Below, in pieces: positions 24,161 to 35,346 of a stretch of 64,000 nt of DNA (the first letter of the stretch is position 1; every line of letters begins with the position of its first letter). The position numbers were made by a program, and so were the translations under genes. Below the pieces are notes generated by a model. It was not told the DNA's origin, ran no database searches, and saw nothing but the letters and a program-made list of their open reading frames with translations. Source of the stretch: Acrocarpospora pleiomorpha (lineage in GTDB: Bacteria; Actinomycetota; Actinomycetes; Streptosporangiales; Streptosporangiaceae); assembly GCF_009687885.1 (NCBI RefSeq), contig NZ_BLAF01000060.1, positions 1 to 64,000 of the forward strand, written 5' to 3'.

Positions 24161-24985
24161 ATGGTGAGCGTGCGGTCGGCTCTGCCTGAGATACGGGCGA
24201 CGCCACGGCGGGTCAAGCTGCTCAAGACCGACGTGTCGCGCCGGACCGCGTGGATCCTGCGGGCGGCCTCGATTCTGGTGCCGCTCGCGGGCTGGTGGGC
24301 GCTGAGCGTGAGCGGCCTGGTCGAGGACACGTTCCTGCCGTCCCCGCCGGACGTCTGGGCGGCGGGCCTGACCATGATCGAGAGCGGCGATCTGCCCGCC
24401 GACCTGCTGGCCAGCCTGGGCCGGATCGGCGCGGGCTTCGGCCTGGCCGTGCTGATCTCGGTGCCGCTCGGGTTCGCGATGGGCACGCTGGGGTGGGCGC
24501 AGCCGCTGCTGGAGCCGGTGATCGGCATCCTGCGCTACCTGCCCGCCTCGGCGTTCATCCCGCTGCTGATCATCTGGCTCGGCATCGGCGAGACCTCGAA
24601 GATCGCCCTGCTCGTGCTCGGGGTGGTCTTCTTCAACACGCTGATGACCGCCGACGTGGTCCGCCAGGTGCCGGCCCGGCTGCTGGAGGTCTCGGCCATC
24701 CTCGGCGCCGGCCGGGCCCGGGTGGCCGCGCGGGTCGTCTTCCCGTACGCGCTGCCGGGCATTCTCGACGCGATGCGGGTCAACGCGGCGGCGGCCTGGA
24801 ACTTCGTGGTGGTGGCCGAACTGATCGCGGCGACGTCCGGACTCGGCTACCGGATCACCCGGGCGCAGCGGTTCCTGCAGACCGACCGTATTTTCGCCAT
24901 CCTCATCGTGATCGGGCTGATCGGTCTGACCATCGACATCACGCTCCGGCTCGTCCGGGCCCGCGTCGGCCGGTGGGCGCTATGA
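24161..24985 (+). CDS. NitT/TauT-type ABC transporter permease
   Basis: This 274-residue membrane protein has about six transmembrane helices (for example ILVPLAGWWALSV and IFAILIVIGLIGLTIDITL). A typical EAA loop for ATPase contact is visible (RLLEVSAILGAGRARVAARVVFPYALPGI). ATG 24161 is used; GTG 24164 is possible. A 49-bp gap separates it from the binding-protein gene, and its last four bases overlap the ATPase start. It belongs to the guanidine operon. Confidence 0.92.
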   Translation: MVSVRSALPEIRATPRRVKLLKTDVSRRTAWILRAASILVPLAGWWALSVSGLVEDTFLPSPPDVWAAGLTMIESGDLPADLLASLGRIGAGFGLAVLISVPLGFAMGTLGWAQPLLEPVIGILRYLPASAFIPLLIIWLGIGETSKIALLVLGVVFFNTLMTADVVRQVPARLLEVSAILGAGRARVAARVVFPYALPGILDAMRVNAAAAWNFVVVAELIAATSGLGYRITRAQRFLQTDRIFAILIVIGLIGLTIDITLRLVRARVGRWAL

Positions 24986-25788
24986 GCATTGGCGTAATGA
25001 GCAATGGTCTGCAACTGGTCGATGTGAGCCGGGAGTACGTCGCCGGGATTCCGGTGCTTTCGGGCATCGATCTGGCCATCGAGCCGGGCGAGTTCGTCAC
25101 CGTCGTCGGCGCCAGCGGGTCGGGGAAGTCCACGCTGCTCTGCCTGATCGCGGGGCTGGCCCGCCCGACGACCGGGCAGGTGCTGCTGGACGGCCAGGAG
25201 GTGCTGGGCCCCGGGCCGGATCGTGGCATGGCCTTCCAGACGGCCTCGCTCTACCCGTGGCGGAGCGTCGCCCGCAATGTCGCCTTCGGCCTGGAGGCGC
25301 TGGGCGTGCCCCGGGCCGAGCGGGACGAGCGGGTGCGGTGGCTGCTGGACGAGGTCGGCCTGACCGCGTTCGCCGGGACGTTGCCGGGCAAGCTGTCCGG
25401 CGGCCAGCAGCAGCGGGTGTCGATCGCCAGGGCGCTGGCCTGCCAGCCGAGGGTGCTCCTGCTCGACGAGCCCTTCGGCGCACTCGACGTCCAGACAAAA
25501 GAAGACATGCAGCTGTTCATCCGGCAGATCTGGCAGGACGTCGGCACCACGATCGTCATGGTCACCCACGACGTCGAGGAGGCCGTCTTCCTCGGCCAGC
25601 GGGTGCTCGTGCTGTCCAGCGACCCCGGCCGGATCAGCCAGGACATCCCGGTCGACCTCCCCGAACCCCGAACTCTGGAGGTACGGCGAAGCACCGAGTT
25701 CCTGGCTCTTCGGGCGCGCGTCGAGGACCTGGTCCGGGCCGAGCACCGGGCACACCAGACCCTCAAGAGGCATGCCGGTTCGCCATAG
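24982..25788 (+). CDS. NitT/TauT-type ABC transporter ATP-binding protein
   Basis: 268 residues. All ATPase motifs are intact: Walker A GASGSGKST, Q-loop FQTASLYPW, signature LSGGQQQRV, Walker B VLLLDEPFGAL and switch histidine VTHD. ATG 24982 overlaps the permease stop (ATGA); ATG 24997 is an alternative. This is the last gene of the riboswitch-controlled operon. No terminator is evident before the osmC-like gene 60 bp later, so read-through is possible. Confidence 0.95.
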   Translation: MSIGVMSNGLQLVDVSREYVAGIPVLSGIDLAIEPGEFVTVVGASGSGKSTLLCLIAGLARPTTGQVLLDGQEVLGPGPDRGMAFQTASLYPWRSVARNVAFGLEALGVPRAERDERVRWLLDEVGLTAFAGTLPGKLSGGQQQRVSIARALACQPRVLLLDEPFGALDVQTKEDMQLFIRQIWQDVGTTIVMVTHDVEEAVFLGQRVLVLSSDPGRISQDIPVDLPEPRTLEVRRSTEFLALRARVEDLVRAEHRAHQTLKRHAGSP

Positions 25789-25848
25789 CCGCCGCCCTCG
25801 GCACTAGGGTCGGCGGTGACAGTCTCTGAACTGAAAGGGATATCGACA

Positions 25849-26277
25849 ATGGCGACCACGCGTACCGCGACGACCCAGTGGAAGGGCGCGCTTCTCGACG
25901 GCTCGGGCACGGTATCGCTCGACACCTCGGGGGTCGGCACCTTCGATGTGACGTGGGCCTCCCGCTCCCAGGAGGCGAACGGCAAGACCAGCCCGGAGGA
26001 GCTGATCGCAGCCGCGCACTCCTCCTGCTTCTCGATGGCGCTGTCGCACGGGCTGGCTCAGGCGGGCACCCCGCCGCAGTCGGTCGAGACCAAGGCGGAC
26101 GTGACGTTCCAGCCGGGTGAGGGCATCACCGGCATCGTCATCTCCGTCCGGGCGCACGTTCCCGGCATCACCGCCGAGGACTTCCAGGCCGCCGCCGAAA
26201 CGGCGAAGGCCAACTGCCCGGTCAGCAAGGCCCTCGCCGGAACCACGATCAGCCTCAACGCCGAATTGCTCAGCTAG
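25849..26277 (+). CDS. OsmC/Ohr-family thiol peroxidase
   Basis: This 142-residue protein starts at ATG 25849 behind AAAGGGAT. The two peroxidatic cysteines of the family are visible: Cys60 in AAHSSCFSMALS and Cys123 in ANCPVSKALAG, with the conserved SPEELIAAAHSSC helix. It reduces organic or lipid hydroperoxides in the cytoplasm. It has its own ribosome site and is followed by a strong bidirectional terminator. Confidence 0.93.
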   Translation: MATTRTATTQWKGALLDGSGTVSLDTSGVGTFDVTWASRSQEANGKTSPEELIAAAHSSCFSMALSHGLAQAGTPPQSVETKADVTFQPGEGITGIVISVRAHVPGITAEDFQAAAETAKANCPVSKALAGTTISLNAELLS

Positions 26278-26286
26278 GACCAGTTC

Positions 26287-26312
26287 GGCCCCCGTCGCGA
26301 GTGACGGGGGCC
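26287..26312. terminator. Bidirectional terminator between osmC-like and ligase genes
   Basis: Perfect 10-bp stem GGCCCCCGTC / GACGGGGGCC with a 6-base loop, followed by GTTTC on the plus strand. It lies between two convergent genes. Confidence 0.85.
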
Positions 26313-26321
26313 GTTTCGGTT

Positions 26322-27428
26322 CTACCGGGCGAGAATGTCGTCCAGGTTGTATGCGATCGGCTTCTCCAGCTGGTCATACGTGCACGACTCCGGCGACCGA
26401 TCCGTCCGCCAGCGCCGGAACTGGGCGGTGTGCCGGAACCGCTCGCCCTCCATGTGGTCGTAGGCCACCTCGATCACCAGCTCGGGCCGCAGCGGAATGA
26501 ACGACAGATCCTTCTTGGCGTTCCACCGCGACACCGCGCCCGGCAGCCGCTGCCCCTCCGGGCCGCCACCGACGCCGTTGCCTGCCCAGGCCGCCCACTC
26601 CCCCCACGGATGCTCCGACATCTCCGTGATCCGGTACGGCGCCAACTCGGCCACCAGCTCCTCCCGCCGCTTCATCGGGAACGACGCGGAGACACCCACA
26701 TGGTGCAGCCGCCCGTCGTCGGAATACAGCCCCAGCAGCAACGACCCCACGATCGGCCCGCTCTTGTGCTCCCGATACCCGGCGATCACGCAGTCGGCGG
26801 TGCGTTCGTGCTTGACCTTGAACATCGTCCGCTTGTCCGGCTCGTACGGCGACCCGCCCGGTTTCACGATGATCCCGTCGAGCCCGGCGCCCTCGAACAT
26901 CTCGAACCACTCGTTGGCGCGTTCTTGGATGGTGGTGATCGGCGTAAGCCGCACCGAATCGCCGGCTTTGGCGGTGACCTCTTCCAGGCGGGCGCGGCGC
27001 TCGGCGAACGGGAGCGCCATCAGGTTCTCCTCGCCCACGGCGAGCAGGTCGAAGGCGATGAACGACGCGGGGGTGTTCTCGGCGAGCAGTTTGACCCGGG
27101 AAGCGGCGGGGTGGATGCGCTGCTGGAGGGAGTCGAAGTCGAGGGTCTGCCCGCGCATGATGACGATCTCGCCGTCCACCACGCAGCGGTCGGGCAGCTC
27201 GCGCTTGATCGCCTCGACCAGCTCGGGGAAGTAGCGGGTGAACGGGCGTTCGTTGCGGCTGCCCAGGAAGACCTGGTCGCCGTCGCGGAACACGATGCAC
27301 CGGAAGCCATCCCATTTGGGCTCGTAGAAGAGCGAGCCGTTCTGCGGCGGCATGCCTTTGACCGCTTTGGCGAGCATCGGCGAGACCGGTGGCAGCACCG
27401 GCAGCGTCAAATCCGAAATTTCCGTCAT
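26322..27428 (-). CDS. ATP-dependent DNA ligase (LigC/LigD-ligase type)
   Basis: This 368-residue ligase starts at ATG 27428, sharing one base with the upstream stop (TAATG). The nucleotidyl-transfer motif I (EPKWDGFR) contains the lysine that is adenylated. Motifs III-V are present (ASFIAFDLLAVG, GLDGIIVKPGG, MFKVKHERTADCVI). A C-terminal OB-fold follows (VGSLLLGLY...RPELVIEVAYDHMEGERFRHTAQFRRWR). There is no polymerase or nuclease domain, so it is a stand-alone ligase of the kind linked to repair or end joining. A LigD-type polymerase lies 6.8 kb away at 34222. Confidence 0.93.
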   Translation of the reverse strand: MTEISDLTLPVLPPVSPMLAKAVKGMPPQNGSLFYEPKWDGFRCIVFRDGDQVFLGSRNERPFTRYFPELVEAIKRELPDRCVVDGEIVIMRGQTLDFDSLQQRIHPAASRVKLLAENTPASFIAFDLLAVGEENLMALPFAERRARLEEVTAKAGDSVRLTPITTIQERANEWFEMFEGAGLDGIIVKPGGSPYEPDKRTMFKVKHERTADCVIAGYREHKSGPIVGSLLLGLYSDDGRLHHVGVSASFPMKRREELVAELAPYRITEMSEHPWGEWAAWAGNGVGGGPEGQRLPGAVSRWNAKKDLSFIPLRPELVIEVAYDHMEGERFRHTAQFRRWRTDRSPESCTYDQLEKPIAYNLDDILAR

Positions 27429-28150
27429 TATGCGCCCTCCCGGACGTAGCGGCAGAAGAGGAAGCCGTCCTCCTCCAGCACGTGCGCCAAGCCCAGCGCG
27501 CACTGGGCGGCGGTGCCGTTGAAGATCCGGGCCGCGTCGCCGCCGATCAGCAGCGGACTGACGGTCAGGCACAGTTCGTCCACCAGACCGGCCGCGGACA
27601 GCTGGGCGTTCAGCCGGGGCCCGCCCTCGCACAGGATCCGGCCGAGCCCGCGAGCGCGTAATTCCATCGTCACCCGGGCCAGGTCCACCCGCTCGTCCCC
27701 GGCCACCACGACCTCGGCGGAGCGAGCCGCCTCGCGCCGCCGGTCCTTGGGCGCGGCCTCGGTGGTGAACACGATCGTGCGCGCGGCCGGGTCGGTGTCG
27801 GCGAACAGCGGGCCGCCGAGATCGAGGTCGAGCCTGCGGGTGACGACCGCGATCGGAGGCGCGGCCGAGCGGCCGACGCGCAGCGCGCGCCAGGATTCCC
27901 GAGGCTCGACCGGCCCGTATCCCTCCACCCGCACGGTCGCCGCGCCCGCCAGGATCACGTCGGCCAGGCCGCGCAGCAACCCGAAGATCCGCTTGTCCCC
28001 CGAACCGGACAGCCCGCCGGAGACGCCCTTCAGCCAGGCTCCGCCATCGGCGCTGGACACCATATTGAGGCGCAGCCACGCGGCTCGCGGATAGCCATAC
28101 GCGGCGACGAGATCCGGCTCCTCGGTCACGTGAGGATGTATCTGACGCAC
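27428..28150 (-). CDS. RibD C-terminal / dihydrofolate-reductase-like reductase
   Basis: This 240-residue protein starts at GTG 28150. It has the RibD reductase fold (WLRLNMVSSADGGAWLKGVSGGLSG at the start, ADVILAGAATVRVEGYGP, GRILCEGGPRLNAQLSAAGLVDELCLTVSPLLIGG). Stand-alone forms are NADPH-dependent reductases in flavin or pterin metabolism, with unknown substrate. It precedes the ligase with a TAATG junction, so the two are translationally coupled. No deaminase domain is fused. Confidence 0.88.
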   Translation of the reverse strand: MRQIHPHVTEEPDLVAAYGYPRAAWLRLNMVSSADGGAWLKGVSGGLSGSGDKRIFGLLRGLADVILAGAATVRVEGYGPVEPRESWRALRVGRSAAPPIAVVTRRLDLDLGGPLFADTDPAARTIVFTTEAAPKDRRREAARSAEVVVAGDERVDLARVTMELRARGLGRILCEGGPRLNAQLSAAGLVDELCLTVSPLLIGGDAARIFNGTAAQCALGLAHVLEEDGFLFCRYVREGA

Positions 28151-28318
28151 GTTTCTACACTGGCACAGCGCACCGACAGTCCGGGAGTCCGGCTCGGAGG
28201 TTCGGCCATAAACACGCCGAGTAACGTTTTAGTCTCTCCTGATGCCCGAATGTCAAGATCGGTGTTGGATCGAGGCAGATATACCGATGGGTGGGGAGAC
28301 TTGTCGGAGGGGGCATTC

Positions 28319-28719
28319 GTGCCGCTTGTCGCTTTGGCGGCGTGGCTCTTGGCCGCGATCGTCGGAATCTACTTACTGTTTCTCTGGCTCGGCGGCGGTG
28401 GCCTCCGCCGGCAGGCCACCAAGGTCACCCGCTACCCGAACACGCTGATCTTCAGCCATCCACTGCTGGCGGTCACCGGGCTCGGCCTGTGGGCCGCATT
28501 CCTGATCACCGGGCAGCGCTGGTACGCGTGGGTCGCCTTCTTCGTGCTCACCGTGGTCGCGCTGCTCGGTTTCACCATGTTCACCCGATGGCTGGGAGGA
28601 GAAGGGCGCCACGCCCGGGGTTCGGAACGGCGGTTCCAGCGGCTGGCCGTGCTGCTGCACGGTGTGGCCGGAGTGTCGGCGTTCGTGCTGGTCCTGCTGA
28701 CGGCCACGCAGATCACGCG

Positions 28720-28723
<4 letters not shown>
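28319..28723 (+). CDS. Four-helix membrane protein of unknown function
   Basis: This 134-residue protein starts at GTG 28319 behind CGGAGGGGG. The frame is open upstream, but this start is favoured by the ribosome site and begins directly at the first membrane helix. Four hydrophobic segments are visible (VALAAWLLAAIVGIYLLFLWL, HPLLAVTGLGLWAAFLI, WVAFFVLTVVALLGFTMF, VLLHGVAGVSAFVLVLL). I do not recognise a family. Its stop shares the palindrome CTAG with the stop of the convergent glgX. Confidence 0.75.
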
Positions 28724-30834
<2,111 letters not shown>

Positions 30835-30936
30835 GTATCCCCATTGTCCACTGATGAGCCCCCTTCCGCACCCCGTGAATTTCCCGGTCGCTAGTCTGTT
30901 TTGGTAGGCCGTATCGTGGAGCATCGGGGGAAGCTC

Positions 30937-31542
30937 ATGAGGTACGTGGGGTTTCATACCCTATTGCTGAGCATCGTCCTCCTTGCCGGATGCACCCACG
31001 AGGCGCCCAGCCTGGCCCTCGCGGCCGCGGGCGGATCGTCCACCCCTGAGGACTGGTGCAAGGCTCAGGGCGGGACAGTGCAGTCCTACGTGCCGAAGAA
31101 CCCCGAAGCGCCCACCATCGAACAACCCATGTGCGTCTTCCGCAATCCCGACGGCACCAAGATCCTCATCAGCACCACCACGCTGGCGGCCCCGCACGCC
31201 ACACTGGCCTCCGTCGCCTACGTCAACAGGCCACCCGCGCCCGACGTCGACGGCGCCATCAACCCCGCCGCCGCCTACTGCCTGGCCCTGGGCGGCAAGA
31301 CCGACCCGAAGGGCTGGGTCCCCACCGACAACCAGACGACCCGCCCGATCCCGCTCTGCGTCTTCAGCGACAATTCCATCATCGACACCTGGGGCCTGGC
31401 CTCCCGCGCGTCCAGCCCACCCGTGGGCCCTGACCTGACCTACAAGTTCCGCTATCGAAGCCCGAGCCCTTCGCCCTCGCCGACCGGGACGAATGCCGTC
31501 CAGATGCCGCCTAAACCGGCGCCCCCTCTTCCCCTTCTATGA
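30937..31542 (+). CDS. DUF333 lipoprotein with two repeats
   Basis: 201 residues from ATG 30937. The lipoprotein signal ends in LLAGC. Two DUF333-type units are visible: DWCKAQGG...MCVFRNPDGTKI and YCLALGGK...LCVFSDNSIIDTW, each with a pair of cysteines. A Pro/Ser-rich tail follows (SPSPSPSPTG). It should be anchored outside the membrane. Function is unknown for the family. Its stop abuts the stop of the convergent Sel1 gene without spacer. Confidence 0.8.
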   Translation: MRYVGFHTLLLSIVLLAGCTHEAPSLALAAAGGSSTPEDWCKAQGGTVQSYVPKNPEAPTIEQPMCVFRNPDGTKILISTTTLAAPHATLASVAYVNRPPAPDVDGAINPAAAYCLALGGKTDPKGWVPTDNQTTRPIPLCVFSDNSIIDTWGLASRASSPPVGPDLTYKFRYRSPSPSPSPTGTNAVQMPPKPAPPLPLL

Positions 31543-34113
31543 TCAGGACTCTTGCTTATCTTGAGGCGTGTCCGCCTCCTCGGGTTCCCTCGAGTCCAGG
31601 AACTGATCCAATACGATTATCCCGTCGCTCTTGTCGTTCTCGAATAAGGAACGGTCCATGCGCTCGGGGACGGGCTCATGCAGATTCCTGAGCATCCCGC
31701 GTAGGTGGTATTGGGTTACGGCACGGCCCGAGGGATCGGCCAGCCGGAACCAATTCTCGGCCTCCTGGTTTCTGCCCCTCTTTTCGAGCAGGGCGGCCAG
31801 CAGGTACATCGCTTGGTCGTGGTTCATCTCAGCGGCCCGGCGAAGCCAGAGTTCGGCCTCCTCGATCATGTCCATCCTCATCAGCAAGAAGGCGTGCTGA
31901 TACATCGCCTCATCCTGGCCCGCCTCCGCCGCTCGGAGAAACCAGTACTCGGCCTCTTCGTTCCTGCGCCGCTTCATCAGCAGCGCGGCGAGTTCGTACA
32001 TCGCCAGGCCATGGCCGGCCTTCGCCGCCTTGTAGAACCAGGACTCGGCCTCATCCCGATCGACTTCGGTGTGGTGTAGTCCAAGGGCGTACATGGCCTT
32101 GCTCTGGCCGGCTTCGGCCGCCTGGCGGAACCAGGTTTCGGCTTCTGCCTTCCGATTGTCCTGGGTCAGGAGGGTGGCGAGGTTATAGGCGGCTGTTGGA
32201 TTTCCGGCTTCGGTCGCCCGCCTGTACCATTCCTCGGCCTCCTCTTTCAGGCCCCTGTTGTGCAGGCTGAGACCCAGATTGTTCATGGCGCTGCCATGAT
32301 TGGCCTCGGCCGCGCGCCGATACCAGGCCTCGGCTTCCTCGTTCTTCGCGCGATCATCGAGGACGGATCCCAGATTGCACATGGCGTCCACGCTTCCGGC
32401 GTCGGCCGCCGAGCGAAACCATTCCAGGGCTTCTGTCCGCCGACCGGAGTTGACCAGGAGGACGCCGAGGTTGTTCATCGCGCCCGGATGACCCGCTTCG
32501 GCCGCCTGCCGATACCACTGTTCGGCCTCATCCTGACCCTTGAGCAGTTTCGCCAGATTGTAGGCGGCGCTCTTGTGCCCGTCATCGGCTGCGCGGCGAT
32601 ACCACTGTTCGGCCTGCTCCTGATCGCCGAGTTCCTTGTGCAACTTGGCCAGGTTGAACATGGCGGAGGTCTGCCCGCTTTCGGCGGCTCGCCGATACGA
32701 GGTATCCGCCTCCGCCATCCGTCCGGCCTCCTGCTGGAGGAATCCAAGAATGCCGTTGGCCCACTCCTCGCCGCTCTCGGCAATGCGGAGGAACGCCTCC
32801 TCGCTGATGTCGGATCGGCCTGCCCGATAAGCGGACAGGCCGATCGGCGTCAGATCCGCGATGTCCGCCGTCGAAATCAGTTCGGACCAGAGTGCGCCCG
32901 GGATCGTGTCGATGCTCTCGGTGCGCTGGACATGGTCGACCAGATAGTCGAATGGCTCGAAATTCTCCGTGCCTACGGGCACGAGGCAGGAACTCGCCCC
33001 TTTCACCGGCTGAATCGCCCATTCGATCCCGAGATCGAATGCGTCGTCGCTCTGCCGTTCACGGCTCCGGTGGTCCAGATAGAGGGGAACGCCGCTCGCC
33101 AGCAGGGAACGGCTGATCGGCCCCGGTAACCCCGCACGCCGCACGTCGATCGCGGCGCTGATAATCGCCCCGGCCACCACGTTCTGCCCGTGGTGCGCGG
33201 ACTGCCAGCGTTCGAGCGCCGCCGGACCGGCCGCCAGATATTCGGCGAACCCCGCGTCGCCCGGCTGGTCGAGGGCGGCGGCGATGCGCAGGTCGCTCCT
33301 CAGGTCCGCCGCACGGGTGCGCTCCCGCTCGGTCAGCTTCAGATCCAGATAGAGCACCCGAGCGCGTCGCATGACGTCGTCGACGGCCCGGGAGATGGCC
33401 GTCTCCAGCCGCACGTCCGTCAACTCGTTGCGTGCCTCCGCACGTAGCGTGGCCAGCATGAGCACATCTTTCGAGTCCTGCGGGCAGAGCGCGTCGAGAA
33501 CGCTGCCGTCGAGGCCGCCGCCGATCAGATGCCGGTCGATGTCGTCGAGCCAGATCACCGCGTTTCCGATCGGAACTCCGGCCAGGGCGATGTCCCTCAG
33601 CGAGGTGGGTCCCGCGGGCACGACCAGCCATCGGTCCGGTAAGGATTCTCGGACGAACTCGTAGGCGAGCCTGCTCTTTCCCGCGGTCGACGCGCCCTCG
33701 AGGATGACCAGTCCGCCTTCATCCGCCGCTTCCTTCAGGCGTTCCTGTAAATCGCGTTCGACGTATGGGGGCTGACCGGCGTCGCCGTCGGCGGTCTCCG
33801 CCCGAGCGGCCGGATGCACGCCAAGCGCCATGGCGTTGGCGCAGTTACGGACTCGCTGGAGCCGGCCCGAGCGGCTGTGCATTCGGGTGTGCGCCAGCAG
33901 GGCGGCGTGTTGCCGGCGCGGTTGCTCGATCCATTCGCCGCTGAGTTTCTTGAAAGGGTCCGCGGCGAGCCCGACGCAGAAGGCGACTCCCGCGATCAGC
34001 ACCGCCAGCCAGGTGGGCGGTTGGGGAATCCGGGAGAGCGCGACGAGCGCGATTGTCGCCGTGGCCGCGACCGCCAGCGCGAGCCCCGAGACCAATCGCC
34101 GCCATCTACCCAT
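31543..34113 (-). CDS. Membrane-anchored P-loop ATPase with twelve Sel1/TPR-like repeats
   Basis: 856 residues from ATG 34113 (GGAG upstream; a TTG at 34206 would add 31 residues). Two N-terminal membrane helices (LALAVAATATIALVALS, LAVLIAGVAFCVGLA) anchor the protein. A nucleotide-binding domain has Walker A LEGASTAGKS and Walker B AVIWLDDID. Twelve 31-32-residue repeats of the form EAEEWYRRAAEAGHxxAMYNLGxLL fill the C-terminal half. The layout (sensor repeats behind a P-loop switch) recalls STAND/NACHT-type signalling ATPases, some of which act in antiviral defence, but no effector domain is recognisable. The role is open. Confidence 0.8.
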   Translation of the reverse strand: MGRWRRLVSGLALAVAATATIALVALSRIPQPPTWLAVLIAGVAFCVGLAADPFKKLSGEWIEQPRRQHAALLAHTRMHSRSGRLQRVRNCANAMALGVHPAARAETADGDAGQPPYVERDLQERLKEAADEGGLVILEGASTAGKSRLAYEFVRESLPDRWLVVPAGPTSLRDIALAGVPIGNAVIWLDDIDRHLIGGGLDGSVLDALCPQDSKDVLMLATLRAEARNELTDVRLETAISRAVDDVMRRARVLYLDLKLTERERTRAADLRSDLRIAAALDQPGDAGFAEYLAAGPAALERWQSAHHGQNVVAGAIISAAIDVRRAGLPGPISRSLLASGVPLYLDHRSRERQSDDAFDLGIEWAIQPVKGASSCLVPVGTENFEPFDYLVDHVQRTESIDTIPGALWSELISTADIADLTPIGLSAYRAGRSDISEEAFLRIAESGEEWANGILGFLQQEAGRMAEADTSYRRAAESGQTSAMFNLAKLHKELGDQEQAEQWYRRAADDGHKSAAYNLAKLLKGQDEAEQWYRQAAEAGHPGAMNNLGVLLVNSGRRTEALEWFRSAADAGSVDAMCNLGSVLDDRAKNEEAEAWYRRAAEANHGSAMNNLGLSLHNRGLKEEAEEWYRRATEAGNPTAAYNLATLLTQDNRKAEAETWFRQAAEAGQSKAMYALGLHHTEVDRDEAESWFYKAAKAGHGLAMYELAALLMKRRRNEEAEYWFLRAAEAGQDEAMYQHAFLLMRMDMIEEAELWLRRAAEMNHDQAMYLLAALLEKRGRNQEAENWFRLADPSGRAVTQYHLRGMLRNLHEPVPERMDRSLFENDKSDGIIVLDQFLDSREPEEADTPQDKQES

Positions 34114-34221
34114 GCCCGCTCCGCCGCTAGCCCAGCCCCCTGGACCACCCATGGCGGTCCATGGATGTATCGAATTGTCACTTCCACCCGTTTCAGCACC
34201 AAGCAAGCGTGCGCTTGGTGC

Positions 34222-35220
34222 CTAGTCGTCGTGTCGCGCCTTCGAGGGCTGGACTCGCTTCGGCTCGCCCGGCATCTTCGGATAGTTCGGTGGGTACGGC
34301 ATATCGCCGCGTTCGTCCTCCTGGTACTTCTGGAGCAGTTCCTCCAGCGAGAACGACTGGTCGTCGATCGTGCGGTGCACGTCCCCGAGCTTGGCGAAGC
34401 GCTCCGGCATCGTCCGGATGTCGAAGTCGCGGGGGTCGCAGTCGGTCAGTTCCTCCCAGGTCACGGGGGCGGAGACCGGCGCTTCTGGTTTGGCGCGGAC
34501 CGAGTAGGCGCTGGCGACCGTGCGATCGCGGGCGTTCTGGTTGAAGTCGATGAAGACCTTCTCGCCGCGTTCCTCTTTCCACCAGGCGGTGGTGGCCAGG
34601 TCGGGTGCCCGGCGTTCGACCTCGCGGGCGAAGGTGATCGCCGCGTACCTGACTTCGGTGAAGGTCCAGCGGGGCTCGATCCGTACGGCGATGTGGATGC
34701 CGCGGTTTCCCGAGGTCTTCGGGAAACCGGTCAGGCCGAGGTCGTCGAGGACGGTCTTGGCCGTGAACGCCACCTTTCTGGCCTGGTCGAAGCCGGTGCC
34801 GGGCTGGGGGTCGATGTCGATGCGGAGCTCGTCCGGATGGTCGAGGTTGCCGCGCCGGGAGTGCCAGGGGTGGAAGTCGATCGTGCCCAGGTTGGCGCAC
34901 CACGCGATGCCGGCGACTTCGGTGGGACAGAAGGCGTCAGCCGTACGACCGCTGGGAAAGCGGACGTTCACCGTTTCGATCCAGTCGGGGTGTTTGGGCA
35001 TGCGTTTCTGGTAGATCGCATCGGTTTCGATGCCGTCGGGGTGGCGTTTGATGTACGTGGGGCGCTCGCGCACCGCCCGCAGGACGCCGTCACCGACGCT
35101 CACGTAGTACTCCACCAGCTCGCGCTTGGTCGCGCCGATGCCCGGGAAGTAGACCTTGTCCGGGTTGCTGACCTTGACGGTCCGACCCTCGACGTCGAGT
35201 TCTATGTACGGCGATGCCAT
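34222..35220 (-). CDS. LigD-type NHEJ primase-polymerase (stand-alone PolDom)
   Basis: 332 residues from ATG 35220. The archaeo-eukaryotic primase fold is clear: KVSNPDKVYFPGIGATKRELVEYY, the catalytic D-x-D in ELRIDIDPQPG, the TSGNRGIHI motif with the conserved histidine, and the third acidic residue in KVFIDFNQN. Such proteins add nucleotides and bridge ends in non-homologous end joining with Ku and a ligase. Here the polymerase is a separate gene. A suitable ligase lies at 26322; no ku gene is in the window. Confidence 0.93.
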   Translation of the reverse strand: MASPYIELDVEGRTVKVSNPDKVYFPGIGATKRELVEYYVSVGDGVLRAVRERPTYIKRHPDGIETDAIYQKRMPKHPDWIETVNVRFPSGRTADAFCPTEVAGIAWCANLGTIDFHPWHSRRGNLDHPDELRIDIDPQPGTGFDQARKVAFTAKTVLDDLGLTGFPKTSGNRGIHIAVRIEPRWTFTEVRYAAITFAREVERRAPDLATTAWWKEERGEKVFIDFNQNARDRTVASAYSVRAKPEAPVSAPVTWEELTDCDPRDFDIRTMPERFAKLGDVHRTIDDQSFSLEELLQKYQEDERGDMPYPPNYPKMPGEPKRVQPSKARHDD

Positions 35221-35346
35221 AGCTCGGACGATACCCACTTATAGCCTCAGGGATGGCCGCCCGCCCCCACCCGGAAATGTCCCCGGGAAGTTTCCGGCGG
35301 GGGGTCGGGTTGACTCCAGTGAACCCGACGAACAAGGCTGGTGAGC

